Under the pieces are notes generated by a model, which saw nothing but the letters and a program-made list of their open reading frames with translations, did not search any database and was not told the DNA's origin. Positions 55,223-63,041 of a DNA stretch of 64,000 nucleotides are shown here, piece after piece (within the stretch, counting starts at the first letter, position 1; the number at the start of each line of letters is the position of its first letter). Source of the stretch: Akkermansiaceae bacterium (GTDB lineage Bacteria > Verrucomicrobiota > Verrucomicrobiia > Verrucomicrobiales > Akkermansiaceae); assembly GCA_024233115.1 (NCBI GenBank), contig JACKQB010000002.1:434001-498000 (forward strand). The letters run 5' to 3'. Both the position numbers and the translations under genes were made by a program.

Positions 55223-58200
55223 ATGCCCGACTTCCGCCACCAGATCTCCACCGCCATCCAGTCCCTCCCCGGCCAGCCGCTCAAGCAGGCCGCTACCTCC
55301 CTGCTGGACACCCTCGGCTACACCTCGGACAAGACGCTCGACCTCGGCGACTCCTCACCCCCGGCATTCCTCAACTTCATCCAGCAGCACAACCCAGACG
55401 CCTCCTTCGATCAGAAGAAAGCCCTCTTCTCTGACTGGGTCTCCGCCGATCTCCTGTTCCAGCTCACCGATGAAGACCTCTCGCCCGAGTCCACCCTGTT
55501 CCAGGAAACCGAGGTCAAGCCCGGCCTGCTGCGCTCCTACCTCTTCTTCGCTATCCAGCTCAATGGCGACTCCGCTGTCAATGGCTCCTACGCCCGTGGT
55601 AAGCTCACCGCCATCGCCCGCCAGATCAACCGCGCCTTCCCCATGCCCGTCATGCTCCTCATCCGCCACCCAGAGCAGGGCACCGATGTGCTCTCTATCG
55701 CCGTCATCAACCGCCGTGTCAACAGACGCGAAGCCCACATAGACGTGCTCGGAAAAGTCACCATCATCCGCGACATCTCACTCACCGAGCCCCACCGCGG
55801 CCACCTCGATATCCTCGATTCCTTCGCCCTGCAAAATCTCGTCCATCCGGAAAAAAAGCCGATTCACGACTTCGACACCCTGCACGCCGCCTGGGAGGAA
55901 ATTTTCAACGTCGAGCTCCTCAACAAACGCTTCTACAAGGAACTCGCCAACTGGTATTTCTGGGCACTCCCCCAGGTCGACTTCCCCGCAGACTCAGAAC
56001 CCGAGGACGAGAAACGCCGCGCCACCGGACTCATCCGCCTGCTCACCCGCCTCATCTTCTGCTGGTTCATCAAGGAAAAAGGCCTCGTCCCCGAGAAACT
56101 CTTCCACCCCATCGATCTGGAAAACATCCTCAAGGACTTCGACCCCACCAGCGACTCCGACTCCAGCTACTACCACGCCATCCTCCAGAATCTCTTCTTC
56201 GCCACCCTCAACCAGCGCATGGGAAAACCCAACGTCAAGGATGCCAAACCCTACCGCCAGTTCGCGCTCGATGAAGGATTCCTCAAAAACAAATCCACCT
56301 ACGACGTCAACAACCTCTACCGCTACGAGTCCGCCTTCGCCGACGATCCCGACACCGCTCTCACCCACTTCGCCGACATCCCCTTCCTCAACGGTGGACT
56401 CTTCGAGTGCCTCGACCGCTCCGAGGAAGGCAGCAACAAGAAACTCTACATCGATGGCTTCTCCCGTAATGCCAACAAACGCCCCCACATCCCCAACTAC
56501 CTCTTCTTCTCCGACGAGATCAAGGGCGTCGACCTCTCCGACACCTATGGCGACAAAAAACGCAAAAAGGAATCCGTCTCCGGCCTCATCCGCATCCTCA
56601 ACCGCTACAAGTTCACCATCGTCGAGAACACCCCCATCGATCAGGAAATCGCCCTCGACCCCGAGCTCTTAGGCAAAGTCTTCGAGAACCTGCTCGCCTC
56701 CTATAACGAGGAAACCAAAACCACCGCCCGCAAGCAGACTGGCTCCTTCTACACCCCGCGCCCCATCGTCGACTACATGGTCGATGAATCCCTCAAGGCC
56801 CACCTCGCCCAGGCACTGGTCGAAAAAGCTGGCATGAAACGCGAAGATGCCGAGGTTGGGTTGGAGCTGCTGTTCCAATATCGCGACGCAGATGAGAAGC
56901 TCTTCTCTGACAGTCAGCTCGACACTCTCATCCACGCCATCGATGAAGTCAAAATCCTCGACCCCGCCTGTGGCTCCGGTGCCTTCCCCATGGGTGTCCT
57001 CCACAAGCTCGTCTTCATCCTCACCAAGCTCGACCCCGGCAACACCCGCTGGAAACAACGCCAGCTCGATGCCGCCGCCACCATCCCGGACTCTACCGCC
57101 CGCGAGGTCGCCACCGCCGCCATCGAGGACGCCTTCGACAACAACGAGGACGACTATGGCCGCAAGCTCTACCTCATCGAGAACTGCCTCTACGGAGTCG
57201 ACATCCAGCCCATCGCCATCCAGATCTCCAAGCTCCGCTTCTTCATCTCCCTCATCTGCGACCAGAAAACCAACCGCAGCAAAAAAGACAACCACGGCGT
57301 CCGCCCCCTCCCCAACCTCGAAACCAAATTCGTCGCCGCCGACACCCTCATCGGCCTGCCGGAAATGGACGAGTCCCTGCTCATCGATCCCCGCGTCAAC
57401 CGCATCGAGCGCGAAATTGAATCCCTCTACCATCGTCACTTCTCGGTCCAACGTCGCGACCAGAAACTCGCCATTCAGAACAAAGTCCGCAGCCTGCGCA
57501 AGGAACTCGGCGACATCCTCTCCGAGAGCCTCATGGCACCCGCCAAGGCCCAGCATGTCGCTCAGTGGGACCCCTTCGACCCCCAGGCCAGCTCCGACTT
57601 CTTCGATCCCTTCTGGATGTTCGGCATCTTCTCCGGCAAGAAAACCACCAGGGACTTCGGCACCGTCAATGACAACCTCAGCGGTATCATCGACGACGAA
57701 CTCACTGCCTCCAAAGTCGAGAACGAAGGCTTCGACATCGTCATCGGCAATCCGCCCTACGTCCAGATCCAAAAATTCCCAGCCAAACAAAAAGCCATCT
57801 GGCAGGCTCAGGGATTCCAAACCTACGCCGCCACCGCAGACATCTACTGCCTCTTCTATGAACGCGGTGCCCAGCTTCTCAAACAAGGCGGTTCCCTCGT
57901 TTACATCACCTCGAACAAATGGATGCGCGCTGGCTACGGCGAAAAACTTCGCCGTTACCTTTCCACCACTGTCGATACCGAATCCGTTCTCGACTTCGGT
58001 ATGGCACAAAACTTCGGTGCCGCCACTACCTACACCTGCATCACCCGCTTTTACAACCAGCAGCCCGACGACCGCATCCTCTCCTGCTACGCCAGTGACG
58101 ACCGCGCTGCCATGGCTGACCCAGCCAGCTACTTCACGGAAAATGCCGTCGTTCAGCCGAATCTCAGCGCCGAACCTTGGGTCGTGCTCACCAAGCAGCG

Positions 58201-59242
58201 GCAGAAAATCAAATCCCTGGTCGAAGCCCAAGGCACCCCGCTCAAAGACTGGGACATTCAGATCAACTACGGCATCAAAACCGGATTCAACGATGCATTC
58301 TACCTCACCACCGAACAGCGCAATGCCCTCATCGACGAGGAACCCAATGCCCGTAAACTGCTTTTTCCAAGGTTACGTGGACGTAACATCAAGCGTTACG
58401 CTCCAGATTGGGACAATCAATGGTTATTATTTATTCCGTGGCACTTTCCGTTACACGAAGACTCAACTATTAGTGGAAACTCTCAAACTGCTGAGACCGA
58501 ATTCAAAAAACAGTACCCCGTGACATACAAACATCTTGAGGGACACAAGAAAAAACTAACTATGAGGAATCGTGCAGAAACAAATATCCGATATGAGTGG
58601 TATGCATTGCAGCGCTGGGCATCAAGCTATTGGAGGGAATTCAATCAACCCAAAATTATATATCCAGAATCAACGCAACAGCTGCCATTTTTCTTCGATT
58701 CAAAAGGAAAATATTTCATTGATAAGACATGTTTTATAATTCGGGCAAAATTATATCTCATGCCGTTTTTGACAGGCACACTTAATTCAACAATATTTCG
58801 TTATTGCTTCAGAGATAACTTTCCTGAAATTTTGGGAAACAGTTGCGGTTTGGCTAAAATATTTCTGGAAAAAATCCACATCAAAAAACCCACTCCGCAA
58901 CAAGCCGACCTCTTCGCCGCACTCGTCCCCCTCATCCAGTTCGCCAAGGCCGACGGGCAAAGCGCCGCCTACGCCTTCCTCGAAGACCTCATCGACGCCT
59001 GCGTGATGGAGTGTTACTTCCGCGACCACATGGCCGAGCACGACCTCCTCTTCCTCGACCAGCTCGCCCCCACCCTGCAAGCCTACGACCCCGACGCCGA
59101 CGCAGCCACCCAACGCCAATTCCTAGAATCCTTCCTCACCACCCACAACGCCCCCACCGCCAAAATCCGCAACCAGCTCCTCCGCCTAACCGCCGACTCC
59201 CCCAACCTCCTCGCCATCATCAAACAGGAAGGGAAAGTATGA
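55223..59242 (+). CDS. Eco57I-type N6-adenine DNA methyltransferase (restriction-modification)
   Basis: 1339 residues. AdoMet motif I DPACGSGAFPMGVLHKL (about 579-595), catalytic motif IV GNPPYVQIQ (about 842), then a target-recognition region (about 1050-1220) and a helical tail. The N-terminal 500 residues (YLFFAIQLNGDSAVNGSYAR, HLDILDSFALQNLV) show no PD-D/E-x-K that I can see, so cutting may depend on the neighbouring nucleases. Base composition falls sharply between about 58385 and 58875, inside the recognition region. The stop overlaps the next start by 4 bases. Confidence 0.93.
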   Translation: MPDFRHQISTAIQSLPGQPLKQAATSLLDTLGYTSDKTLDLGDSSPPAFLNFIQQHNPDASFDQKKALFSDWVSADLLFQLTDEDLSPESTLFQETEVKPGLLRSYLFFAIQLNGDSAVNGSYARGKLTAIARQINRAFPMPVMLLIRHPEQGTDVLSIAVINRRVNRREAHIDVLGKVTIIRDISLTEPHRGHLDILDSFALQNLVHPEKKPIHDFDTLHAAWEEIFNVELLNKRFYKELANWYFWALPQVDFPADSEPEDEKRRATGLIRLLTRLIFCWFIKEKGLVPEKLFHPIDLENILKDFDPTSDSDSSYYHAILQNLFFATLNQRMGKPNVKDAKPYRQFALDEGFLKNKSTYDVNNLYRYESAFADDPDTALTHFADIPFLNGGLFECLDRSEEGSNKKLYIDGFSRNANKRPHIPNYLFFSDEIKGVDLSDTYGDKKRKKESVSGLIRILNRYKFTIVENTPIDQEIALDPELLGKVFENLLASYNEETKTTARKQTGSFYTPRPIVDYMVDESLKAHLAQALVEKAGMKREDAEVGLELLFQYRDADEKLFSDSQLDTLIHAIDEVKILDPACGSGAFPMGVLHKLVFILTKLDPGNTRWKQRQLDAAATIPDSTAREVATAAIEDAFDNNEDDYGRKLYLIENCLYGVDIQPIAIQISKLRFFISLICDQKTNRSKKDNHGVRPLPNLETKFVAADTLIGLPEMDESLLIDPRVNRIEREIESLYHRHFSVQRRDQKLAIQNKVRSLRKELGDILSESLMAPAKAQHVAQWDPFDPQASSDFFDPFWMFGIFSGKKTTRDFGTVNDNLSGIIDDELTASKVENEGFDIVIGNPPYVQIQKFPAKQKAIWQAQGFQTYAATADIYCLFYERGAQLLKQGGSLVYITSNKWMRAGYGEKLRRYLSTTVDTESVLDFGMAQNFGAATTYTCITRFYNQQPDDRILSCYASDDRAAMADPASYFTENAVVQPNLSAEPWVVLTKQRQKIKSLVEAQGTPLKDWDIQINYGIKTGFNDAFYLTTEQRNALIDEEPNARKLLFPRLRGRNIKRYAPDWDNQWLLFIPWHFPLHEDSTISGNSQTAETEFKKQYPVTYKHLEGHKKKLTMRNRAETNIRYEWYALQRWASSYWREFNQPKIIYPESTQQLPFFFDSKGKYFIDKTCFIIRAKLYLMPFLTGTLNSTIFRYCFRDNFPEILGNSCGLAKIFLEKIHIKKPTPQQADLFAALVPLIQFAKADGQSAAYAFLEDLIDACVMECYFRDHMAEHDLLFLDQLAPTLQAYDPDADAATQRQFLESFLTTHNAPTAKIRNQLLRLTADSPNLLAIIKQEGKV

Positions 59243-61431
59243 GTGAAGCCAACATACCACACAAACAGGGCTACGATGCCGTTTGCCATACTCGTGATGA
59301 AGACCACCTCAACCGTTGGCCATTGGCTAAGGAGATCTACCGTATTGCTGTCGATGGACCTGAAGACTGGTCAGTAAGGATTGGAATCTACGGCGAATGG
59401 GGATCTGGCAAATCCTCAGTTCTCTCCTTCATCGAATCAATGGCAAAAGCCGATGACCACATCGTCTTTCACTTCAACCCATGGCAATACCATTCCAAAG
59501 ACGAACTATGGAAAGCTTTTGTTAGCGGACTCTTCAAGCAGATCGAGACAGAATTAGGAGAAACGGTAAAAGGCCAAACAAAGCGCTCAGCAAAAAAGAT
59601 CGGCGCAGTTGCGGCAGGAGCCATCCCCTCGTTTATTGGAGCGTGGAACAAAGGGGCCGGCGATGCTACCAAAACAGGACTAGGACTACTCCAACATTAT
59701 CTTGTATTTTCAGCAAAAGACCTCGCCGAATTGAAGTCTGCCCTCAATGGCAAACGTCTCCTAATCTCGATTGATGATCTTGACCGAACCGATGGGGTTC
59801 TCGTTCCCGAAATACTATACGCCCTCAAAGAGATCATGGATGTCCCTGGGTTAGCATTCATCTGCGCCTTCGATCCTGTAGTTGTGGGTAAAGTCTTGGG
59901 TAAAGCTCATCCTGGGCACGAAGACGGACTCAAATTTCTCGAAAAAATCATCGATTATCCCCGCTGGCTTCCAGCTCCAACCGATGCGCAACTGCTGAAG
60001 CTAGCTCAAGTAGAAGCATCGAAAGTCTGCCCATTCGTCCCGCCAGAGCAACTCGCCGAGAGCATACCCACACTGCCGAGGAACCCACGCTCTATCCGGC
60101 AATTCATCCGTATCCTTGCCCTACTCAAGCCACAAATTGAACGTCACCACCCATGGGAACTTCAGTGGCCAATCATCCTCGCCGCGAATGTCTTCAAAGT
60201 AAGATTCCCGCAACTCGCACAATCGACTTTTAGCAATCACGCATTCTGGGAAAGCATTTACCAAGCAACGCTCTTCACTGAGAAGGAGGAAGAGCAAACG
60301 AAGCAGGCACTCGCAGAGTTCATCGAAACCTTAGATGGAACGGTTAGGAAAGAACATGAAGACGACATCAGGAGATGCATCGAAGCCATCGTGAGTAAAG
60401 TGGATGCTTGGACAGGCATCTATGGTGAAAGCCTGCAATATCAATTTCACCTCGCTGAATCACCTCATGCAATTACTTGGAAGGAATTCGATGCTTTCTT
60501 CGAAGCCTGTTCAATTCCCGATGAGAACCAGATCAATCAATGGGGCGATCAGCACATTCAAGCCATTGAGGAGCAAAAACATCGCGTCATTAACGAACTG
60601 TTAGCATCTAGCATCTCTCGCCGCAAACAACACCTCGACAAAGCGGCCAACACCACGACCAAAAAGGAACTCAACGCCCAGATGATGGAGGCATCGAAAT
60701 CGCTCAAGATAATCCAGGTGCTAATAGCCAAGACCAACGGCGCCTTTTTAAAGAATCATTTCGACGCTATTCTTGATCAAATCGCGGAATACTTCAGTTG
60801 GGAAAATGAACCCAAATACCGTGTGGCACGTCGTGAAGAGAAGAAATTCCTCTTCATTATCTTCGACATGAATTCGCCAGACTGGCAGATATGGATTGAG
60901 ATCATCGGCTTACACCCCTGGCATAGAGACAGGGGGCTGGATCGGCCTGAATGGAAGAAGTTTGAAGCAGAGCTTCGTGAAGCCCTCCGCGATCGCACCT
61001 CACTCTGGTTGATCGAAAGCTTTTTCACCATACCCAACTTCCTCAGATCAATATTTTCTAGTGAAGAAAACGGCAACCAGCTCAAGAGTCTATTTCTCGA
61101 TCCGAAAGCTCCAATCTGGACAACGCACAAAAAGAAATTTCTCAAGCAACTCAAAGGGAGAAATCCCGACCTTCAGCACAATTGCTACAGGCTACTCTCC
61201 AGCCTTCTTGGTATTGCTGATGGTGGGTTGGAAAGCAGCCAAGCAAAAGAACTTCTAGCAGACAAAGAACTCATCACCTCTCTTTGGAAACAATGCCTAT
61301 CCAATCCTCTCAATCCACGAATGGTCGGCAGCCTACGCATCTCCCGAGACAAACTTACAACCGAATACAAAATCGAATGCCCAGTTCCCAAGTGGTGGGA
61401 TCGCACATGTGCAGAACTGGATTGCAAATAA
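59239..61431 (+). CDS. KAP-family P-loop NTPase
   Basis: 730 residues from ATG at 59239, overlapping the methyltransferase stop (ATGA). Walker A GEWGSGKSS (about 52), then HFNPWQY, typical KAP; Walker B LLISIDDLDR (about 174). A small hydrophobic stretch between them (IGAVAAGAIPSFIGAW) may be a membrane segment. The C-terminal half is unrecognised and helical. AT-richer than most of the window, like the recognition region next door. KAP NTPases recur in defence islands as sensors or scaffolds. Translational coupling implies joint function with the methyltransferase. Confidence 0.9.
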   Translation: MSEANIPHKQGYDAVCHTRDEDHLNRWPLAKEIYRIAVDGPEDWSVRIGIYGEWGSGKSSVLSFIESMAKADDHIVFHFNPWQYHSKDELWKAFVSGLFKQIETELGETVKGQTKRSAKKIGAVAAGAIPSFIGAWNKGAGDATKTGLGLLQHYLVFSAKDLAELKSALNGKRLLISIDDLDRTDGVLVPEILYALKEIMDVPGLAFICAFDPVVVGKVLGKAHPGHEDGLKFLEKIIDYPRWLPAPTDAQLLKLAQVEASKVCPFVPPEQLAESIPTLPRNPRSIRQFIRILALLKPQIERHHPWELQWPIILAANVFKVRFPQLAQSTFSNHAFWESIYQATLFTEKEEEQTKQALAEFIETLDGTVRKEHEDDIRRCIEAIVSKVDAWTGIYGESLQYQFHLAESPHAITWKEFDAFFEACSIPDENQINQWGDQHIQAIEEQKHRVINELLASSISRRKQHLDKAANTTTKKELNAQMMEASKSLKIIQVLIAKTNGAFLKNHFDAILDQIAEYFSWENEPKYRVARREEKKFLFIIFDMNSPDWQIWIEIIGLHPWHRDRGLDRPEWKKFEAELREALRDRTSLWLIESFFTIPNFLRSIFSSEENGNQLKSLFLDPKAPIWTTHKKKFLKQLKGRNPDLQHNCYRLLSSLLGIADGGLESSQAKELLADKELITSLWKQCLSNPLNPRMVGSLRISRDKLTTEYKIECPVPKWWDRTCAELDCK

Positions 61432-61480
61432 TCGTCATGATTACCCTTCTCTTTCTGATTTAAAACAAAACACAAACACA

Positions 61481-62065
61481 ATGACTCCAGATCCCGACAC
61501 CGACGACGTCTCCACCGCTCTCTCACTACTCCGTGACTCGCTCTCGGAGGAAGAGCAGCGCATCCGTGCCGAGGGTGCCCAAGCGATGCAGAGCGGCGAA
61601 TACGACACCGCAACCTCGGTGATCGACTTCGCCAAACGCCTGCTGTCCTTCCGCGATAAAGTCGAAGGACTCGTCAGCGAGTGGGACGAACTGGCAGACC
61701 TACGCGACAAAGCCAGCCCCGAGGTGCAGGAAATCGTCAGCAAACGCTTCTTCGGCAAAAGCAAAAAAGGCGAAATCACCCCGCACGAAGATTACTGCCG
61801 ATACATTCTCGAAGTCTTAGTAGAGATGGGAGGACAAGGTAAAACCAGGCAAGTAATCGACGCCGTTGGAGAACAAATGAAACACGTTCTCAAACCGAAG
61901 GACTACGAGCATCACCAATCATCAGGCAACCAACTCCGCTGGCGCAATACCAGCCAGTGGGCCCGCAACATGATGGTCAATGAAGACGGCCGCATGAAAT
62001 CAGACTCCCCCCGCGGCCTCTGGGAAATCTCCGCCAAAGGCCGCCACTGGTTAAAGGCCCGGTAA
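61481..62065 (+). CDS. Winged-helix protein with Mrr-N-like domain
   Basis: 194 residues from ATG at 61481; a longer frame begins inside the previous gene. The N-terminal half is helical and acidic (LSEEEQRIRAEGAQAMQSGE); the C-terminal half (YILEVLVEMGGQGKTRQVID ... WARNMMVNEDG ... LWEISAKGRHWL) resembles the Mrr-N winged helix, a DNA-binding module of restriction proteins. No nuclease domain follows. It starts 49 bases after the KAP gene. A regulator or DNA-recognition subunit of the cassette is inference. Confidence 0.78.
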   Translation: MTPDPDTDDVSTALSLLRDSLSEEEQRIRAEGAQAMQSGEYDTATSVIDFAKRLLSFRDKVEGLVSEWDELADLRDKASPEVQEIVSKRFFGKSKKGEITPHEDYCRYILEVLVEMGGQGKTRQVIDAVGEQMKHVLKPKDYEHHQSSGNQLRWRNTSQWARNMMVNEDGRMKSDSPRGLWEISAKGRHWLKAR

Positions 62066-62136
62066 GGAGCGGAATCATCAAAGCGACTTCAAGCGTTTGA
62101 TCATCTCCTGTTAAATACCTTCATTCAGCCTCTGTC

Positions 62137-62763
62137 ATGTCCGACTACCAACATCTCGAAGACGCCCTCTCTGGTTTTACCGATGCCCGGGCGGTGATTA
62201 AGGCGGATGGGGATTCCTTGTTTTCGCTGCAGTACAAGGGCAGCAAGTTTGATTTCTATCGCTTTGTGAATCGCTACCGGATGGCGAGGCAGTTTCGCGG
62301 TGTGGTGTTGGAGGGGTTTGATACGCCTACCGAGGATGGCTACTCGGCCTTGACCCGGGTGTTCCTTGTCTGGTCGGTCTTCGAGCGTTACACCGAACTT
62401 GCCGGCGACTCACCACCCTACAAACAGCTTCTTTCCCTGGTTCCCAAACTGGAGTTCAACAAACTGGCTGATCACATCGAATGCCACGACCGCGAGCACA
62501 AACTTTACGATTTCCTCCACGGGCAGTCGCTCGAACATAATCATCACTACCTGGAGCGCTATCGCAATGGGGACAGGCGGGGTATTGTTTTCTATGCTGC
62601 GGCCATCCGCCACATCTACGTCCACGGCCACCTCACCGCCCACCCTAACGGCTGCCATGCCGATGACATCAAGTCCATCTGTGACAGCCTCTCGGATTTC
62701 CTCCTCATCCTGATGCAGCGCGACTTCTCACGCCGACTGGCAATTGCTTTGGCAAGGAAGTGA
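62137..62763 (+). CDS. Unknown protein with a HEPN-like RX4H motif
   Basis: 208 residues, soluble, helical. Near the C-terminus AAAIRHIYVHGHLTAHPNG contains R158 and H163, spaced as the RX4-6H motif of HEPN RNases. The rest (FYRFVNRYRMARQFRG; FLVWSVFERYTELA) is not recognised. Last gene of the cassette, directly before a strong terminator and the tRNA-Thr. An RNA-cutting effector is possible but unproven. Confidence 0.65.
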   Translation: MSDYQHLEDALSGFTDARAVIKADGDSLFSLQYKGSKFDFYRFVNRYRMARQFRGVVLEGFDTPTEDGYSALTRVFLVWSVFERYTELAGDSPPYKQLLSLVPKLEFNKLADHIECHDREHKLYDFLHGQSLEHNHHYLERYRNGDRRGIVFYAAAIRHIYVHGHLTAHPNGCHADDIKSICDSLSDFLLILMQRDFSRRLAIALARK

Positions 62764-62771
62764 CCGGCCAC

Positions 62772-62802
62772 AAAAAAAGCCCTCCTGGTGGAGGGTTTTT
62801 TT
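62772..62802. terminator. Strong terminator, active in both directions
   Basis: CCCTCC (62781-62786) pairs with GGAGGG (62791-62796) around TGGT, with seven T's after it on the plus strand and seven A's before it. It should stop the cassette transcript on the plus strand and the tRNA transcript on the minus strand. Confidence 0.93.
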
Positions 62803-62807
62803 GAAAA

Positions 62808-62883
62808 TGGAGCCGCTTGTCGGATTCGAACCGACGACCTACTGATTACAAATCAGTTGCTCTACCAACTGAGCTAAAGCGGC
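62808..62883 (-). tRNA. tRNA-Thr (anticodon TGT)
   Basis: 76 bases including an encoded CCA (TGG at 62808-62810). Minus strand: acceptor GCCGCTT pairs with AAGCGGC; D-arm GCTCAGTTGGTAGAGC; anticodon stem CTGAT/ATCAG with loop TTTGTAA giving anticodon TGT; T-arm GTCGGTTCGAATCCGAC. A 3' fragment of this sequence lies at 45799. Confidence 0.97.
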
Positions 62884-62905
62884 GTCTACTGTTTATTCTA
62901 TTGAT

Positions 62906-62943
62906 GGGGGAACCCCCGCAAGGGCTTACCCCGAAAGCGGGGT
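62906..62943. repeat. Two consecutive GC hairpins upstream of tRNA-Thr
   Basis: GGGGGAACCCCC (62906-62917) and ACCCCGAAAGCGGGGT (62928-62943) both form short perfect stems, in the 60 bases before the tRNA 5' end and the 100 before alanine dehydrogenase. Role unknown; no T-run follows either. Confidence 0.5.
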
Positions 62944-63041
62944 CACTATTTCCATTTTAGACCCCGTTGCAAGGATTTTTTGACCTCCTTTGACAAATTA
63001 ATTCACTTGGATTAAGTCTCCGGAAGTCCTAATGAGTAGCC

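Noticed and set aside
56669..58231. 520-codon antisense frame inside the methyltransferase gene
   Set aside because: The sense frame carries motifs I and IV; the antisense is Gly/Val/Glu-rich without motifs.
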